Positions 11,317 through 22,494 of a DNA stretch of 64,000 nt are shown in pieces. The number at the start of each line of letters is the position of its first letter. The stretch's first letter is position 1. The notes under the pieces are model-generated. The model was not told where the DNA came from. It worked only from the letters and a program-made list of their open reading frames with translations, and did no database searches. The stretch comes from Zopfochytrium polystomum. Its lineage: Eukaryota; Chytridiomycota; Chytridiomycetes; Chytridiales; Chytridiaceae. The DNA lies in contig JAIVFJ010000018.1 in the NCBI GenBank assembly GCA_025765615.1, forward strand, positions 434,001 through 498,000, in the 5' to 3' direction. A program made the position numbers and the translations under genes.

Positions 11317-13828
11317 CTAAAGAAAGTTCTTCAGCATTTTAACAAGTAGGATGCGCTCAACTGACTGCTGTGCCACGTGGAGGCTGTTTCCCTCGATGTG
11401 CTGCAAGAGCTCGCAAACTTCCTGCGCCATCCATCGCTCAAATACTGACACCGAGATGTTGTGATTGTTGGTGTTGAGGAAAAGTCGTTTCAGAACACCA
11501 TTCATTGCCTCAAAAGTGAACACCCAATAGTCCCGAGGTGGTCCGAAGTTTTTGATAAAGTATTTCCAATGCGTGTGAAGATGAGTGTTCAATGTCACAA
11601 ATTCTGGCCGATTTTGAACGAAGTACTGCAGCAGCTTTTCCGTTCGGTCAAAGAGCTCTACTGCTTGATCTGCAGAAACTGAGTGCTGGCATAAAAGATG
11701 CGCAATTTGGACATGAAGGCACCAAAATCTGAACACCTCCAATTTGTGTTCGGTATTAAGAAGATCCGAGTCTGCAATTAAATATACTGATGCTTGGCAG
11801 AACTCTTTGATCCTGTGCGCTTTTAGTCCTTTGAACTCACTGGCAGAACTGAACTTGTAAAAGCTTGTGATCTTGTTCTCAGTGCAGTGCAATTTGTACC
11901 TTTCACACATGAATGAGTAAACAGCTGTTGGAGATCAGGAACCAGATAGAGTGTTGACCAAATGATCAAAGTCGTGGGGGAGATCGTTCAAAAAGAGCTG
12001 ATGCATGACATCCGTCAAGCATGATTGTGGTAATATGGAACCAGGCCATGCAACGGCCTCAGATATGCGCTCATAGCCCATTGCCACGAACGCAGACTTT
12101 AGACTTGGCTTAAAGTCACCTACAGGATAGCTTTTTAAAAGCGAACTTAAGACAGATCGTGGAGAACCAGCCATGATCTCGTTCGCTTCTGTGACTGTCT
12201 TCATGGTTTTCATATCAGCAATTCCCATTGTGCAGAAGTGACATGGTCTTCCAACATTGGTACTTGGGGAGAGTCCTGCCATTGCTTTGAGATGGTCAGA
12301 AGAAAAAAGAAAATGCATTGCCAATGCACCTTTTCGAGCGGGGATATCACCAACTAAGCACCATACATACGCAAATACCGTAAATGTTTCTTCACTCATA
12401 TTGAAATCTATTCCCTTGGCAAGTTGCTGAAGCGATTGAGTGAAAAGAGCAAGGATTGCATTCAGGTTATTTGTGTTGACAGTATTAGAGCTCGCTAGAG
12501 CGACGGGAATGACTGCAAGCGACATGGGCCGGCCTCGGACTCCTCGGGATAGTTCGTGGCAAGTGATCATCACAGCAGTTTGCTTCTTCTCTTTTTTGCC
12601 CGAACCCATCCATCCAAATTCGTCCATGTATAGAGAAAGGTGTAGAAATAGTGGCTTTCGGTTTTTCCTGTCCCGCTTCACTTCATCAAATTTTGGCCAC
12701 CACAGGAACCTTGATCATTGAAGTATCTTCAACCATTCCATTGAGCCTCTGGCGTCAGCAATGCCATGCTGCTGGAAGTCATCCTCCACATTTTGGATTT
12801 GTGATTGGAGTAAAACAGCATAGGTGATATACGGTAACGTGTTGTTGGATGCAACTATTTCCGATCGAAGATTTGGCGACGCAAGCCAAAAGCGAATAGC
12901 GTCCTCAAGCTCCAAGCTGGCTACAATAGGGTGACGAAGGTCGTGTCCTGGTTTTGACATATCTGTTTTTTTCATCACTAGAATGGGCTTTATGGCAGTC
13001 CACACTTTCTGTGAGAGGCTGGTGAGACGGCGTGGAACATGCTGCGGAGCGGTTTTAAAAATACGAAGGTTAAACAGCTCAACATATGCTGAATGAGTTA
13101 TCTTGTTTCTCATGCAATAAGACCATATGTCAACACAGTCACGAAAGTCTAAATTACGAAGAAGAATGGCAATGGTTGCGTCCACTTTTAGTGTTGTGTA
13201 ACTTGCGTTAGCATAGAATCAATCTTTCAGCAGGCTTACATGTGATGTTGTTGGTTTCCTCAGATACAGTGATCTCCTCATCAGTTCTTCCCAACCCGTC
13301 CCAGGCTTCTTCAAGGTCTTCCAAGGACTCAACTCTCTCTGTTCAAAGTAATGAACACGCTGGTGCGGTGGAAATTGAAACTAATACCATCACTTTCTTC
13401 ATGAGGTGCTCAGATGTAATCGTTGGATGAAATTGTCACTTTTATGCTCACCTTGTTCAATTTCATTTTCAGTTTCAGCAGTTGCCGAAGGTGCTGTTTC
13501 AATTTCTCTCGCAGGGCCAGGGTCACCATCAAATGACAGCGGTGAGCTTTCCGCATTGACGAACCACTCAGTGTATAGAATAATTTGATTGCAAGCAGAT
13601 ACAAACCATAGTTTGGGCCGCCTACCATGACTGTCCGACGAACATGCGTGGACAGATGATTAGCGATAACGCCTCCTTGCATCCCACCAAACTGTACAAC
13701 GCAAGTGGGCAGCCTAGGTTCTCGTTTCTTGGAAGGGTACTGTGTATGTGCTTTTTTCGCCGATAGTGCTCAACAAGCTGCGAAACAGGCTTGTTATACG
13801 AACAGCCCGTGAATTGACATCGAGGCAT
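11317..13828 (-). CDS. CACTA/Plavaka-like transposase (Tnp2-type), probably with introns or frame breaks
   Basis: The likely ATG is at 13826-13828, opening a short N-terminal C2H2-like finger (C-x4-C then H-x5-H). The frame then breaks several times down to 11317, by introns or decay. The piece at 11935-12681 contains SLYMDEFGWMG and a long segment ending GDIPARKGALAMHF and GRPCHFC. This matches the Tnp2 pattern of a D-x-P-A step followed by a Cys pair. The piece at 11317-11910 contains FGPPRDYWVFTFEAMNGVLK, the late conserved block of that family. Such proteins cut and paste CACTA DNA transposons. I could not define terminal inverted repeats. Helitron 1 begins only about 140 bp upstream of the ATG, probably separating the gene from its promoter. 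Family assignment is from motifs only. Confidence 0.65.
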
Positions 13829-14013
13829 AGTGTCGCTTTGTTGTGTTGTGAGCTCCTGTGCGTCTACAAAAGACAATCTCTTATTATATTCAAAATTAAG
13901 AAAGATTTTAAAACAAAAATTGTAATAAATCCGGAAAAGTATTTTTGTCCTTTCCGATTTTTTCTGATCTCTATATAATAAAAAAAACAAGGATTTGCGG
14001 CTAAACTGATTTT

Positions 14014-14027
14014 CTAATTGCAATTAG
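14014..14027 (+). repeat. Helitron 5' subterminal palindrome, element 1
   Basis: Perfect 14-bp palindrome CTAATTGCAATTAG, 44 nt inside the TC terminus. The same sequence lies at the same distance in elements 2 (15861-15874) and 3 (22297-22310). Two internal copies in element 3 (near 23073 and 23511) lack one T, which breaks the symmetry. It may be a RepHel recognition site; that is inference. Confidence 0.7.
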
Positions 14028-14119
14028 TGGAGCAGGGGGGGGGTTAATTTTTTGTCTTTGGTGCCCAATCAAAACTCGGCGGAAAAATCGGAAAAGGAAG
14101 GAGCTCAATGCATTGTCTG

Positions 14120-14705
14120 TCTATCAGAATTCTGTCTATCAGATTGTCTGTCTACCTCCCTGTCTGTAGGACTGGCAGTCGGTGGCTGTCTGTCTCTCTG
14201 TCGGTCTCTCTATCTCTTCGCTCTGTCTCTCTCTCTGTCTCTCACTCTGTCTCTCTGTCTCTTTCTCTGTTTCTCTCCCTGTCTCTCACTCCTCTTCCTC
14301 TCACTCTCTCTCTCTCCCTGTCTCGCTCTGCCTCTTTCTCCCTCTCTCTCTCCCTGTCTCTCTCTCTCTCTCCCTCTCTCACTCACTCTCTCTCCCTGTT
14401 GCTCTCTCTCCCTGTCTGTAGGACTGGCAGTCAAAGGGCTGTCTGTCTCTCTGTCGCTTCGAGCTCTCTCTCTCTGTCTCTCCTTCTCTGTTTCTCTCCC
14501 AGTCTCTCTGTCTCTGTCTCTCTCTCTCTCTCTCCCTTTCTCTCTCCCTGTTTCTCGCTGTCTCTCCATCTCTTCGCTCTGTCGCTCTCTCTCTCTCCCT
14601 CTCTCTCTCACTCTCTCCCTGTCCTTCTGTCTCTCGCTCTCTCTCTCTCCCTCTCTCTCTCTCTCTCCCTGTCCTTCTGTCTCTCGCTCTCTCTCTCTCT
14701 GTCCC
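14120..14705 (+). repeat. CT/CTGT-rich microsatellite inside Helitron 1
   Basis: Nearly uninterrupted CTCTCTGT-type sequence for close to 600 bp. All open frames across it translate to S-L repeats and are not genes. Similar tracts lie at 16090-16370, 16545-16600, 22390-22610 and 22650-22780 in the other two elements. Confidence 0.9.
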
Positions 14706-14736
14706 ACACACACACACTCTTACTCTCCTCTCTTTT

Positions 14737-14813
14737 GAGCAGGGGGGTTGAGGGGGGGCGGCAGCCCCCCCCACCGGGGGGCTCAGGGGGCGGGAGCCCC
14801 CTGACTCAAAAAC
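14737..14813 (+). repeat. G-rich hairpin module inside Helitrons (one of seven)
   Basis: Pattern: GAGCAGGGGGGTTGAGGG, then a C-run and a G-run that can pair, then GGGAGCCCCCTGACTCAAAAA. Related copies lie at about 15050-15107, 16612-16674, 22964-23024, 23367-23450, 23804-23866 and 24207-24280. All are inside the three Helitrons and each follows a CT tract. The runs could fold into a stable hairpin or G-quadruplex. Confidence 0.75.
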
Positions 14814-15189
14814 ATATTTTCCTCTGTCTCTCTGTCTTTTCCTTATCTCTCTATCTGTTTCACTGCCTCTGTCTCTGTCCCTCCCTGCAGTTCTTGGTTA
14901 CTTTCTTGCTTGGGGGTGGGGCGACTCTGACCATCTCATTGGAGGCAGACCAACCCATCAGACAAGGCAGCTGCAAGCAACTCGATGCAACCACAGGAAG
15001 GTGTCAGGATAGACAAGTGAGGAGTCTCTTTCTCTCTCTCTATCTCTCTTGATCGATTGAGCAGGGGTGGAGGGGGTTGGGGAGCCTCCTGACGGAAAAA
15101 ACAACCCAGCTTCTCTCTCCCTCCCTCCCGACCTCTCTCTCTCGCTCTCTCTCTTTTGCATTTCAATCATGCTCTAAAAACTAAAAATG

Positions 15190-15460
15190 GAATGAAGTCA
15201 ACGGGCTGTCTGTCTCTAAGAGTGGCAGTCAACGGGTTGTCTATCTCTGGGAGTGGCAGTCAATGGGCTGTGTGTCTCGATATCTATCTCTCTGTCTCTT
15301 TGCAGTCAACGGGCTGTTGTCTATCTATCAATCAATGACTGCCTCTTTGTTTGAACTAAAGTCAACGGGCTGTTTGTGTTTCTCCCTCTGGGTTCTGTGA
15401 GCACTTTGGAGCCAGTGCCCAGCTGACTGTTGCATTCAACAGGCTGTCAGTCTTCCTGTT
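15190..15460 (+). repeat. GTCAACGGGCTGTCTGTC-type minisatellite in Helitron 1
   Basis: At least six spaced copies of a unit close to GTCAACGGGCTGTCTGTC (15197, 15228, 15258, 15305, 15361, 15436). About ten more lie in Helitron 3 (23159-24110) and one at 16217. The unit shares GTCAACGGGC with the Helitron 3' terminus (GTCAACGGGCATCCCCTAG). Confidence 0.7.
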
Positions 15461-16313
15461 GCAGTCAAATGGGTTGCTCCATGAGCGGCCAAAGGCTGCA
15501 AGGGCAGCACTCAGTTTGTCAGAGGTCCCAGGTTTGCCAGTGTGGCTGTGCTGAAAGACTGCGACTTCTCTCTCTTTCTGTCCCCCTTTGTCTGTCAGTG
15601 TGTCAGTGGCTTGGGGCTAACTCTCCAAGCTTTGTTGGTCACTCTCTGCTTGGCCTGCCACACAACGTTCATTGTGGCATGCCACGGGACAGATTGCCTG
15701 TGTGTGGGACAACCAATATCCATTGAAGGGTTTGTCTTTCATCATTTTTTCTCTTCTTTCTTTTTTTTTTATGTTTTTTGGCAAGGATTGCTTACAAGTT
15801 GACGGGCATCCCCTAGTCAATCTACTAAAGAAAACAAAGCTTTGCGGGTAAACTGTTTTCCTAATTGCAATTAGTGAGGGGGGGGCTAATTTTTTGTCTT
15901 TGGTGCCCAATCAAAACTCGGCGGAAAAATCAGAAAAGGAAGGATTCCGAAAAGGAAGGAAGAGCTGAAGGGTTAAAAAGGAAGCGATTTTGTTGAAGAA
16001 GCCAAAGAGGGAATTCAAAAATTCAAAAATGCTCTTGATCCCAAAATGCTCTAGAGAGACAGACAGACACAGCAAGATTGCGTCTCTCAATCTGTCTCCC
16101 TGTCTGATTTCTTTGTTCTCTGTCTGTCTCTCTGTCTCTTCGCTATGTCTCTCTCTCTGTCTCTCTCTGTCTCTCTCTCTGTCTCTCTCCCTCTCCCCCT
16201 CTCTCTGGGACTGACAGTCAACAGGCTGTCTGTCTCTTTGCCTGTCTCTCTGTCTCTCTCAGCTCTTGGCGCAGCGTGCAAAAAAAATTTTCCTTCTCTC
16301 TCTCTCTCTCTCT

Positions 16314-16368
<55 letters not shown>

Positions 16369-16543
16369 CAGTCCTTGGTTGCCGTCTCGCTGGCGACTCG
16401 GACCATCTCATCCGAGACGGACCAACCCATCCGACAACGTGAACACGACGACGAGACGCAGTACGATCACGCTTGCCCGCACCCCACACCCCACACTGCA
16501 CACCGCACACCCCACGTACAAACACACACACACATGCTTGCTC

Positions 16544-16589
<46 letters not shown>

Positions 16590-16794
16590 TCTCTCTCGCA
16601 CACACTCTCTCTCGATCGAGCAGGGGAGGGGGGAGGAGCCCAGGCTCGAGCCCCTGGCGCAAAAAAAGCGACCCTACTGCTCTCTCTCTCTCTCTCTCTC
16701 ACACATGTGCCTCCTCGAGGGGTTCAGTTGGACCCAACTATCTGTTTCTGCAGTACGCTCCCCCATTAATGAATTTGCCAAACATAGGTGCTTC

Positions 16795-19700
16795 ATGTCC
16801 AAACGCTGTTGCCCAACATGTGGCGGTGTCGACCACCAACGATCGACCAGCAAGAAATGTCGCGCAAATCAGGGCTGCCTGTTCTGTGGCAGTGCTTCAC
16901 ATTTCAGTAACCAATCCTTCAACTGTCCCTCATTCCCTGGCTGCTCTTCATGTGGGCAGAGGACTCATTTAAATCAGGACTCGCATCTCTGCCCCCAATT
17001 TCCCGGCTGCACGTCCTGTGGACTCCTCAGTCACTCAAGCCCAAACTCCTGTCACTGCCCAAACCGCCAGCCATGCCCACGATGTGGCCTCAGGAACCAC
17101 CTTGACGAGCGCTCCCGCCTTTGCCCTCGACCTTGCCTCACTTGCTTGCGCAACAACGAACCTGCTGACATTGCGGAAACCCATGAGTCCCTGAATTCTC
17201 TCGACTGTCCCTATCGCCCAGCATGCGACACCTGTGGCAGCATGGATCACCTCAACTACCAGAGCAATGACTGTCCTGGCCACATCCCCTGCCGTGCCTG
17301 TGGCCAAAGAACCCATCGAAGCAGAAGTGATCGACGATGCCCATGGACAATTGCTCAGCTCGGAATAGCAGTGGCTAGGGAATTTCGTGCAGACCAGGTG
17401 AGTTCCATTTTCTTTTGCCTGCTGTGTTGGCCATTCCTCCTGACAGCCCATCCCGATATTCGCTTTTTTCCCCCCCTCAGATTCGGGCGGGCAAAGATGT
17501 TGACAAGGACCGTCGCTGCCACTTCCTCGGCCAGATGCAGACAGCCTGTCCACTCTGCAATGCAATCATGTTCATCCAAGAGCGCACCAGTGGATCATCA
17601 AAAAAAAACCCAACGTTTTCACTCTGCTGCAGTCGTGGTCAAGTCTCCCTGCTGCCGTTGGCTGGCCCAACTCCCTTCATCAGTGAGCTACTCCTGGGCA
17701 ATCACCGCCTGTCCAATGAGTTCCTGTCCAACGCACGCAACTACAACAGTCTCATGGCTTTTGCATCTGTTGGTGCAAACATCAAGAGCCACGGCCAAGG
17801 TGTTCCAGTCTTCACCATCAGTGGACAGCTTCACCACAGCATCTCCAACTTTTGCAACAACCCCCAGGACCAGCCCAAGTTCTCTCAGATGTACATTTAT
17901 GATTCTGCCCAGCAGTTCAACGCCAGAATGACAGTCGCTGGAGGATTTGGCTCCTTGCGCCCACTTCCAGAAATAGTGCAGAGGCTACAGGCTGAATTGC
18001 TGGAGGTGTGTTACTCTCTCTTCTGTTTGTGGTTCTTCAATGCCTGATGTTGACTCCCTTTTTTTTTCCTTTGCTCTTTCCCCACCAAAGTTCAACCCAT
18101 ATGCCAGGCTTTATCAGACAGCAGGAGAGTGTCTCCGTCGCAATCCATCAGAAAGCTTTTGCATCCAATTTTGCTCACCCTCTGCTCAGACTGGAGTTAT
18201 CAACCGGACTACCTACAATGCTCCGACTGGTGACGTCATTGCTGCAATCCTGCCTTCAGACCTGGAAGTGGAGGAAGGTGCCCATCGAAGCATTGTTGTT
18301 AGGGCGCTGGATGGCAGATTTGTTCAGATTCCTCCTGAACACCCCTGCTACCTGCCACTGGCCTACCCTCTGATCTTCCCCTGTGGTGACCAAGGCTGGA
18401 TGGATGGTATTGCAAAAATTATACCACGGACTGGACAGGATCAGGACAGGACAGGACAGGATCTGGACGGGACAGGACGGAATCTGGACAGGACTGGGGG
18501 TGGCCAGGGTGATGCGATTCGTGGTGATGACAATGAGGATTCTGACGACGAAACTCCTGGGGATGCCTATGGTGCTGCAGCAGATGATGCAGACCCTGAG
18601 GAGGATTTTGATCTGGAGGCAGATGGTGATAATGGCTCTGATGGTGACATTGCCAGCAGCCATGGTGGTGAGGGGAGGGCGAGGAGGCAGACAACTGTTA
18701 CAATGTCCCAGTACTACCGCTACCGGCTCATGGTCCGGCTGGGCTCTCACATGCACCTGTACAGAAAGCTGTTTCAGCAGCTGATTGTGGACCTCTATGT
18801 CAGTGTTGAGTCAAACCGCCTGCGCTTCATCCGACACAACCAAAAGAAGCTGAGGGCTGCAGATTATCATGGATTGCATGATGCTGTCAGGTCAGATGTG
18901 ACAAACCCTCTTCAGGTGGGGAAGCGGATAGTTCTTCCTTCCAGCTTCCCTGGCTCCCCACGCTTCATGCAGCAGCAGTACCAGGATGCAATGAGCATTG
19001 CACAAAAGTATGGGAAGCCAACTCTATTCATCACTTTCACTTGCAATCCAAAGTGGACAGAGATCACAAGCAACCTGCTTCCTGGGCAGAGTGCTGTTGA
19101 CAGGCCTGACTTGGTGTCAAGGGTGTTCAACCTGAAGCTGAAGAGCGTGCTGGAGGATTTGAAAACCTGCTTTGGCAAGCAGGTTGCAGTGGTTTGGGTG
19201 GTTGAGTTTCAAAAGCGTGGCTTGCCCCATGCCCACATTGCTTCCTGGCTGGACCCCAGTGACACACCACAGAGCCCAGATGACTATGACAGATTCGTGA
19301 GTGCAGAGCTGCCTGACCCTCAGCAGGATCCAGAGCTCTACAGGATTGTCACAGAGACCATGATTCACTCTTGCTCAGACCGTTGCAAACCTGCTGGCGC
19401 CTCAAAGTGCACAATGGGGTATCCCAAGCCGTGGGTTGATCAGACTCAGGTGTCTCCTGAAGGTGGCGTCAAGTACCGGCGCAGAAACAATGGACAGCAT
19501 TTCACCCTCCGAGGTGGCTTTGAAGTGGACAACCGGTGGGTGGTTGCATTCAACCGGTATCTGTCCAGAAAGTACCAGGCGCACATCAATGTGGAGATTT
19601 GCGCCACCATGAGGGCCATCAAATACCTCATGAAATACTTGCACAAGGGCCATGACAGAGCAAAGGTGGCAGTTGGCTCTGGAGAAGTCACTGTCTGCGT

Positions 19701-22140
19701 GGATGAGATCAACGAGTTCCTTGACGCCCGCTATGTGTCTGCTCAGGAGGCCTGCTGGAGGGTCTTCCAGTTCCACATGCAAGGCCGGATACCGTCAGTC
19801 ACAAGATTAGCTGTGCACCTCCCTGACCAGCAGTCGGTTTACTTTGACGAGGATGCTGATCTTGGGGAAGTCGCTGCCCTTCAGAGGGACTCCAAGCTTC
19901 TTGCTTTCTTCAGCCTCAACGAGCGCGACCTTGATGCAAGGCAGTGGCTGTACTTTGAAATTCCTGAGCACTACACGTGGAACCAGAGGCATGCCAGGTG
20001 GGCAAGGCGGAGGAGGCAGCAGGCTGCAGCAACCATTGGAAGGATGTATGCAGCAAGCCCTCGGGACTCTGAGAGATATTTTCTCCGCGTTCTCCTGGCC
20101 AACGTCCGAGGCCCTACCTCATTTGAACACCTCAGGACTGTGGACGGAACCACCTTTGGAACATTTCAGGAAGCCTGTGTGCGACGTGGACTGACTGCAG
20201 ACGATCGTGAGGCAGTTCGGTGCTTGCAGCAGGGTGTGCGCGTGATGACAAGCTCAAGGGAGTTCATCAGGCTGTTTGCATTGCTCCTTGCTTTCAATGC
20301 TCCGGCTGATCCAAGGGCTCTGTACAACGATTTTAAGCATGAGATGGTTGCCGACCAGCTTCGCGCAGCTCAGCTGGAGCATGGGAATCTGGATCTTGCC
20401 CCTACAGACCACATGTACTGCACAGCACTGAGGCTTCTGGACTCATCCCTGCAGAGTATGTCAACCTCACTACGCAACTTCCCCACCCTGCCGCAGCTGG
20501 AAGAGTTCCAACCTGAGCCTGTGCTGGCGCTGGAGGGCCGACTCCAGCTGATTTTTCAAAGGCTAAACGCAGAATACAATCAGCAGCAACTGGAGGCTGT
20601 TGTGGCAAACGCTGAAAGGAACTTCAACCAGGAGCAGGCCTTTGCTTACAGGGCTGTGGTGGATGCGGTTGAGCAATGTGGACAGCCTGGAGTGGTGCCT
20701 CCTCCAGAAGGCCGAATCTTCTACCTACAGGGAGTGGGAGGATGTGGCAAGACCTTTGTCTACAATGCCATCTTGGCAAAAGTCCGCAGCAGCCAAGGTC
20801 GCTTTGGACAGGGCCGCATTGCCCATGCTGTGGCTTCTTCAGGAATAGCAGCGCTTCTGCTTGCCGGCGGCACAACTGCCCACTCTCGATTTGCCATCCC
20901 CATTCAGCTTGATGCTGATTCTCAGTCTGGAATCAAAATGTCCACTGACCGTGCGCTGGAGCTGTACTTGGCTGATCTCATTGCGTTGGATGAGATATCC
21001 ATGCTCAACTCCTTGGCACTGGATGTCATTGACAGAGTCTTGCGTGATGTTGTCAAGCCCTTGGATCCTCAGATGGCTGAAACCCCCTTTGGAGGAAAAG
21101 TGGTGCTTCTTGGGGGCGACTTCCAGCAGACTGCACCTGTTGTGCCCAACGCCACAAAGACCATGATTTTGCAGGCTTCCTGCAAGTTCTCGAAACTTTG
21201 GAGGAATGTCAGGACGCTTGAGCTGAGAACCAACATGAGGCTTGCCCAGGGAACTGCAAATCAGGATGCAGTCAATTTTGCCCGATGGTTGGGCCACCTT
21301 GGCACAGGCAGCCTGGCGCATTTTGACACTCAAGATGGGACACCCAATCACGTCGTGGTCCCAGACTACATCAGTACCCTCACCTTTCCCGCAAACAATG
21401 GCAGTTTTCGTGTGAGGCAACTGTTTGAGGCAGTCTATGATGACTTTGGTGCAGTAGCTCAGCAGCCAGGAGAGGAATTTGCATCCTACTTGGCAGACAG
21501 GTGTATTTTGGCTGCAAAGAATGACGTGGTTCATCTGTTCAATGAGTATGCGGTGCAGCAGCTTCCAGGAGATGCCCAAGAGCTGCTTTCAGCAGACACC
21601 CCAGTTGGAGATGATGGAGGTGACGGACTTATCATCAGCCCTGAGTTCCTAAACACCCTCAGCCCTCCCAGCCTGCCTCCCCACAGGCTAACTGTCAAAG
21701 TGGGAATGCCTCTGATCCTGCTTCGCAACCTTACAGATGGACTCTGCAATGGGACACGCCTCATCCTACGGGAAGTCTGCCCCAACGTGCTGCTCTGTGA
21801 AGTTGTTGTGGGCAGCAGAAAAGGAGAGAAAGTCCTTCTTCCCCGAATCTCTCTGCAGCCCAGTGATTCAGGATTTCCCTTTGAGTTCACCAGAAAGCAA
21901 TTTCCAGTTCGGCCTGCCTTTGCAATGTCCATCAACAAGTCCCAAGGACAGACTTTGAAAAAGGTTGGCCTGGATATGTGGCAGGATGTGTTTGCACATG
22001 GACAGTCCTATGTTGCTTTTTCCAGAGTGACATCCCCAGCAGATCTTATAATAACTGCAAAACACAATGAAGAAAGAGGTGGACCAACTATTAGAAATGT
22101 GGTTTACAATGACTTGGTGAATCATCTTAGAGCTAATTGA
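16795..22140 (+). CDS. Helitron RepHel protein (HUH replication initiator fused to Pif1-like helicase)
   Basis: Three exons join in phase: 16795-17397, 17481-18005 and 18091-22140, with introns GT-AG of 83 and 85 bp, giving about 1,725 residues. Exon 1 encodes seven tandem zinc-knuckle-like units of the form C-x2-C-G-x3-H-x6/7-C. Exons 2-3 hold the Helitron-like N-terminal domain. The Rep domain follows: FITFTCNPKW, KRGLPHAHIASW (HUH) and IKYLMKYLHKG (two-tyrosine motif). The C-terminal helicase has GVGGCGKTF (Walker A), LIALDEISML (Walker B), GGDFQQTAPVVP, INKSQGQTLKKV and YVAFSRV. The protein nicks and unwinds DNA for rolling-circle transposition. All key residues are present and exon 3 is open for 1,349 codons, so it looks functional. 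A GGACAGGAC minisatellite (18428-18500) inserts an acidic Gly/Asp/Arg linker in frame. The ATG choice is the first in frame before the knuckles. Confidence 0.92.
18428..18500 (+). repeat. In-frame GGACAGGA minisatellite in the RepHel gene
   Basis: Degenerate tandem repeats of ACAGGACAGGATCTGGAC encode a G-Q-D-x-T-G linker between the Helitron N-terminal domain and an Asp-rich segment, without breaking the frame. Confidence 0.75.
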
Positions 22141-22252
22141 TTTTCAGCAGCTTCTCAAACTCTCTATGTGACCTTTCTACTTAATAATATTTCCCCTTTT
22201 TTTTCTTTTTTTTTGCAAGGACTGTTTATATAAGTCAACGGGCATCCCCTAG

Positions 22253-22420
22253 TCAACACACAAAAGAAAACAAGGCTTTGTGGGTAAACCTGTTTCCTAA
22301 TTGCAATTAGAAAACCTCTCTAATTTTTTGTCTTTGGTGCCCAATCAAAACTCGGCGGAAAAATTCCGAAAAGGAAAGAAGTCAATGCTCTGTCTCTCAC
22401 TCTGTCTGTCTATCAATCTC

Positions 22421-22494
<74 letters not shown>

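Larger units (their letters stand above)
13970..15816 (+). mobile_element. Helitron 1, non-autonomous, first of a tandem array of three
   Basis: It begins TC at 13970 and ends CTAG at 15813-15816, the canonical Helitron terminal bases, and is followed at once by the TC of Helitron 2. A perfect palindrome CTAATTGCAATTAG starts exactly 44 nt from the TC (14014-14027), the same spacing as in the two neighbours. A conserved box TGCCCAATCAAAACTCGGCG follows. The 3' end reads GACGGGCATCCCCTAG. The interior is CT microsatellite (about 14120-14705), two G-rich hairpin modules and a GTCAACGGGC-type minisatellite. No transposase frame is present, so it would depend on a RepHel protein supplied in trans. 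The base before TC is C rather than the usual A; a start at 13968 (A|TC) is the alternative. Confidence 0.75.
15817..22252 (+). mobile_element. Helitron 2, autonomous, middle of the tandem array
   Basis: It begins TC at 15817, directly after the CTAG of element 1, and ends CTAG at 22249-22252, directly before the TC of element 3. The palindrome is at 15861-15874 and the shared 5' box (TGCCCAATCAAAACTCGGCG) follows. A second shared block (CTTGGTTGCC ... CGGACCATCTCATCCGAG) lies at about 16371-16480, with relatives at 14888-14998 and 22783-22895. The 6.4-kb element carries the RepHel gene at 16795-22140 in the same orientation. Helitrons move by rolling-circle replication, which can produce head-to-tail arrays like this one. 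Confidence 0.85.

Noticed and set aside
14052..15052. 228- and 314-codon frames of S-L-S-L type; similar ones at 16145 and 22301
   Set aside because: CT microsatellites are open in several frames on both strands and carry no protein signal.
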